From NCBI RefSeq assembly GCF_013391765.2, contig NZ_JACBGI020000010.1, forward strand, positions 1 to 64,000: a DNA stretch of 64,000 bases, given 5' to 3'. Within the stretch, counting starts at the first letter, position 1; each line of letters begins with the position of its first letter. The notes below the pieces were generated by a model, which saw only the letters and a list, made by a program, of their open reading frames with translations, ran no database searches and was not told where the DNA came from. Shown piece by piece: positions 62,397-64,000 of the stretch. This DNA is from Thiomicrorhabdus heinhorstiae. GTDB lineage: Bacteria; Pseudomonadota; Gammaproteobacteria; Thiomicrospirales; Thiomicrospiraceae. The position numbers and the translations under genes are program-made.

Positions 62397-63992
62397 TTGA
62401 ACAGACTCACTTCACTACAAGGTTTTTTGCTGTGGATACCAGTATGGTCTATTTTGGCCATACTGGTTTTGTTGTTATTGCTCCCTATCAGTTACCTGTT
62501 CGGCAGCTGGGGGAATATCGACATCCAACTATGGGAGCATTTTTCCGCCAATCTGCTCGACGAACTGACTCTTAACACCCTCTTGCTCGTTCTGTCGGTT
62601 GCCGTCGGCACGCTCACTCTGGGAACCGGACTGGCATGGTTTGTCGTCATGTACGAATTTCCGGGCAGGCGCTGGCTGAGCTGGTTGCTTTTGCTTCCTT
62701 TCGCCATGCCCGCTTATGTGCTGGCCTTTGTGTTTCTCGGGACTTTCGATTACGGCGGCACAGTCCAACAGTGGTTGCGGACCTTTTTCTCGATCGACTA
62801 CTTCGATATCCGTGAAGGGGTTTTCGGCCCGGCGCTGGTACTGACACTGGTTTTTTATCCCTATGTCTATCTGTTGGCGCGTACCGCTTTTGCCAACCAA
62901 GCCATCAGCATGATCGAAAATGCCCGCCTGCTCGGCTGCTCGCCAGCAAGCGTTTTCTGGCGCCTGAGCTTCCCTTTGGCCCGCCCGGCAATTGCCGCCG
63001 GTGTCAGTCTGGCATTAATGGAAACACTGGCTGATTTCGGTACCGTCTCACTGTTTAATTACTCGACTTTTACAACTGCGATCTACAGTGTCTGGGAAGA
63101 CTTTCATTCTTTGACCGCGGCGGCCCAGCTTTCTACACTACTGCTACTCTTTGCGGTCATGCTGCTCGGTATGGAAAAACTCAGCCGCGGACGCAGAGCC
63201 TTTACCCAGCAGGCAAATCTGGATCGCCCGCCTTTCGTTTTAAAAAATTGGCAACGCTGGCTTGTAAGCTTTTCAATCTGGATGATTGTAGTGATCGTCT
63301 TGATTATTCCGATCGTTCAATTGGGAGTTTGGTCCTATCAGTCGCTACTGGAGGAATGGGATGCCCGCTACTTCGATTGGCTGTCGAACACTCTGGTACT
63401 CAGTGTCAGTTCGGCGGTGATTATTGTATCGTCAGCCTTATTGATGAATATTCTGCAAAAAAAGACAACCGGAAAAACCGTACGCTTCCTACTATTCAGC
63501 GCTCGTTTGGGCTATGCCCTTCCGGGAGTCGTCCTGGCAATCGGAATAATGGGCGTTCTGGCCTGGTTTAACCAACAGCTGGATACCGACTGGTTTATCG
63601 GCGGATTGTTTGCCTTGTATCTGGCTTATCTGGTACGTTTTATCGCCGTCGCTCACGGTCCGATAGAAAGCCGCTTGCAAACGATCCGTCCCAGTATTAT
63701 CGAAGCTGCGCGCAATATGGGCGCCAACTCGACAAGATTGTTATGGGAAATCTACCTTCCACTGCTGAAACCCGGTTTGATTGCCGCGTTTATCCTGGCT
63801 TTTCTAGATATATCCAAGGAGTTACCGGCTACTTATCTGTTGAGACCTTTCGGTTGGGACACCCTTGCAATGAGGATTTTTGAACTGAGCACCGAAGGTT
63901 TATACCAGAGAGCCGCCATTCCTTCGCTGGTTTTGCTCCTGCTGGGAATCGCGGGCTTACTGATTCTTCGGCGCTTAAATCTATTCAGATAA
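62397..63992 (+). CDS. fbpB: ferric iron ABC transporter permease FbpB
   Basis: FbpB forms the inner-membrane channel. The 531 residues hold two copies of the permease domain, with about 12 membrane segments. EAA-like loops follow the expected pattern: ENARLLGCSPASVFWRLSFPLARPAI and EAARNMGANSTRLLWEIYLPLLKPGLI. It starts with TTG and is coupled to fbpA. The frame is complete and ends at 63992, just before the window end. Confidence 0.93.
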   Translation: MNRLTSLQGFLLWIPVWSILAILVLLLLLPISYLFGSWGNIDIQLWEHFSANLLDELTLNTLLLVLSVAVGTLTLGTGLAWFVVMYEFPGRRWLSWLLLLPFAMPAYVLAFVFLGTFDYGGTVQQWLRTFFSIDYFDIREGVFGPALVLTLVFYPYVYLLARTAFANQAISMIENARLLGCSPASVFWRLSFPLARPAIAAGVSLALMETLADFGTVSLFNYSTFTTAIYSVWEDFHSLTAAAQLSTLLLLFAVMLLGMEKLSRGRRAFTQQANLDRPPFVLKNWQRWLVSFSIWMIVVIVLIIPIVQLGVWSYQSLLEEWDARYFDWLSNTLVLSVSSAVIIVSSALLMNILQKKTTGKTVRFLLFSARLGYALPGVVLAIGIMGVLAWFNQQLDTDWFIGGLFALYLAYLVRFIAVAHGPIESRLQTIRPSIIEAARNMGANSTRLLWEIYLPLLKPGLIAAFILAFLDISKELPATYLLRPFGWDTLAMRIFELSTEGLYQRAAIPSLVLLLLGIAGLLILRRLNLFR

Positions 63993-64000
63993 TCCGATAT

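Overview
This window is a 64 kb piece of a gammaproteobacterial chromosome. The housekeeping genes (lpxH, pgpA, argG, psd, glnB-ntrBC, tol-pal, ruvCAB, nadA, aspS, the rib operon, glyA, ettA) and their arrangement suggest a sulfur-oxidiser of the Thiomicrospira / Hydrogenovibrio / Thiomicrorhabdus type. That genus-level guess is an inference from gene content and style, not a measured identity.

Layout. (1) 1-3915: a small secreted peptide gene, lpxH, a dicarboxylate/amino-acid:cation symporter, a rhodanese and pgpA. (2) about 4158-16220: a complete chromosomal integron. The intact integrase gene intI lies at the right end on the + strand. About eleven gene cassettes follow to its left, nearly all read on the - strand away from intI and separated by recognisable attC sites. 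The cassettes carry a two-gene Kiwa-type anti-phage system (kwaA-kwaB), three neighbouring proteins with restriction-nuclease-like PD-(D/E)XK motifs, a DUF2806-type protein, several small membrane proteins and an unusual four-gene cassette with two tiny + strand genes. A complete IS3-family element sits inside one attC and a 79-bp remnant of a relative inside another, both ending exactly 26 bp from the outer attC boundary. (3) 16307-24115: argG, psd, glnB, and a five-gene - strand run with a small membrane protein, a DtxR-family regulator, ntrB, ntrC and a methyltransferase-like protein. (4) 24294-32920: two identical tRNA-Lys genes, queC, the full tolQRAB-pal-cpoB set and ruvCAB. (5) 33061-49033: nadA, aspS, ispA, queD, pilD, aroF-type DAHP synthase, thiL and the nrdR-ribD-ribE-ribBA-ribH-nusB operon, then glyA. 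(6) 49428-52627: ettA, a degenerate GGDEF protein and a periplasmic DsrE-like protein. (7) 52849-63992: an iron-acquisition region.

The iron region works as one unit. ExbB, two ExbD-like proteins and TonB energise a catecholate-type TonB-dependent receptor. An FMN alpha-hydroxy-acid oxidase, a PiuC-type dioxygenase, a PepSY-like periplasmic protein and a cytochrome b561 follow. FbpC-FbpA-FbpB then carry ferric iron across the inner membrane. Fur-box-like sequences precede exbB and fbpC.

The most interesting material is in the integron: an anti-phage cassette, a run of putative nuclease cassettes, an apparent attC-targeting IS3-family element and a compound palindromic structure next to the integrase. 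All functional names rest on reading motifs by eye; no database search was possible.
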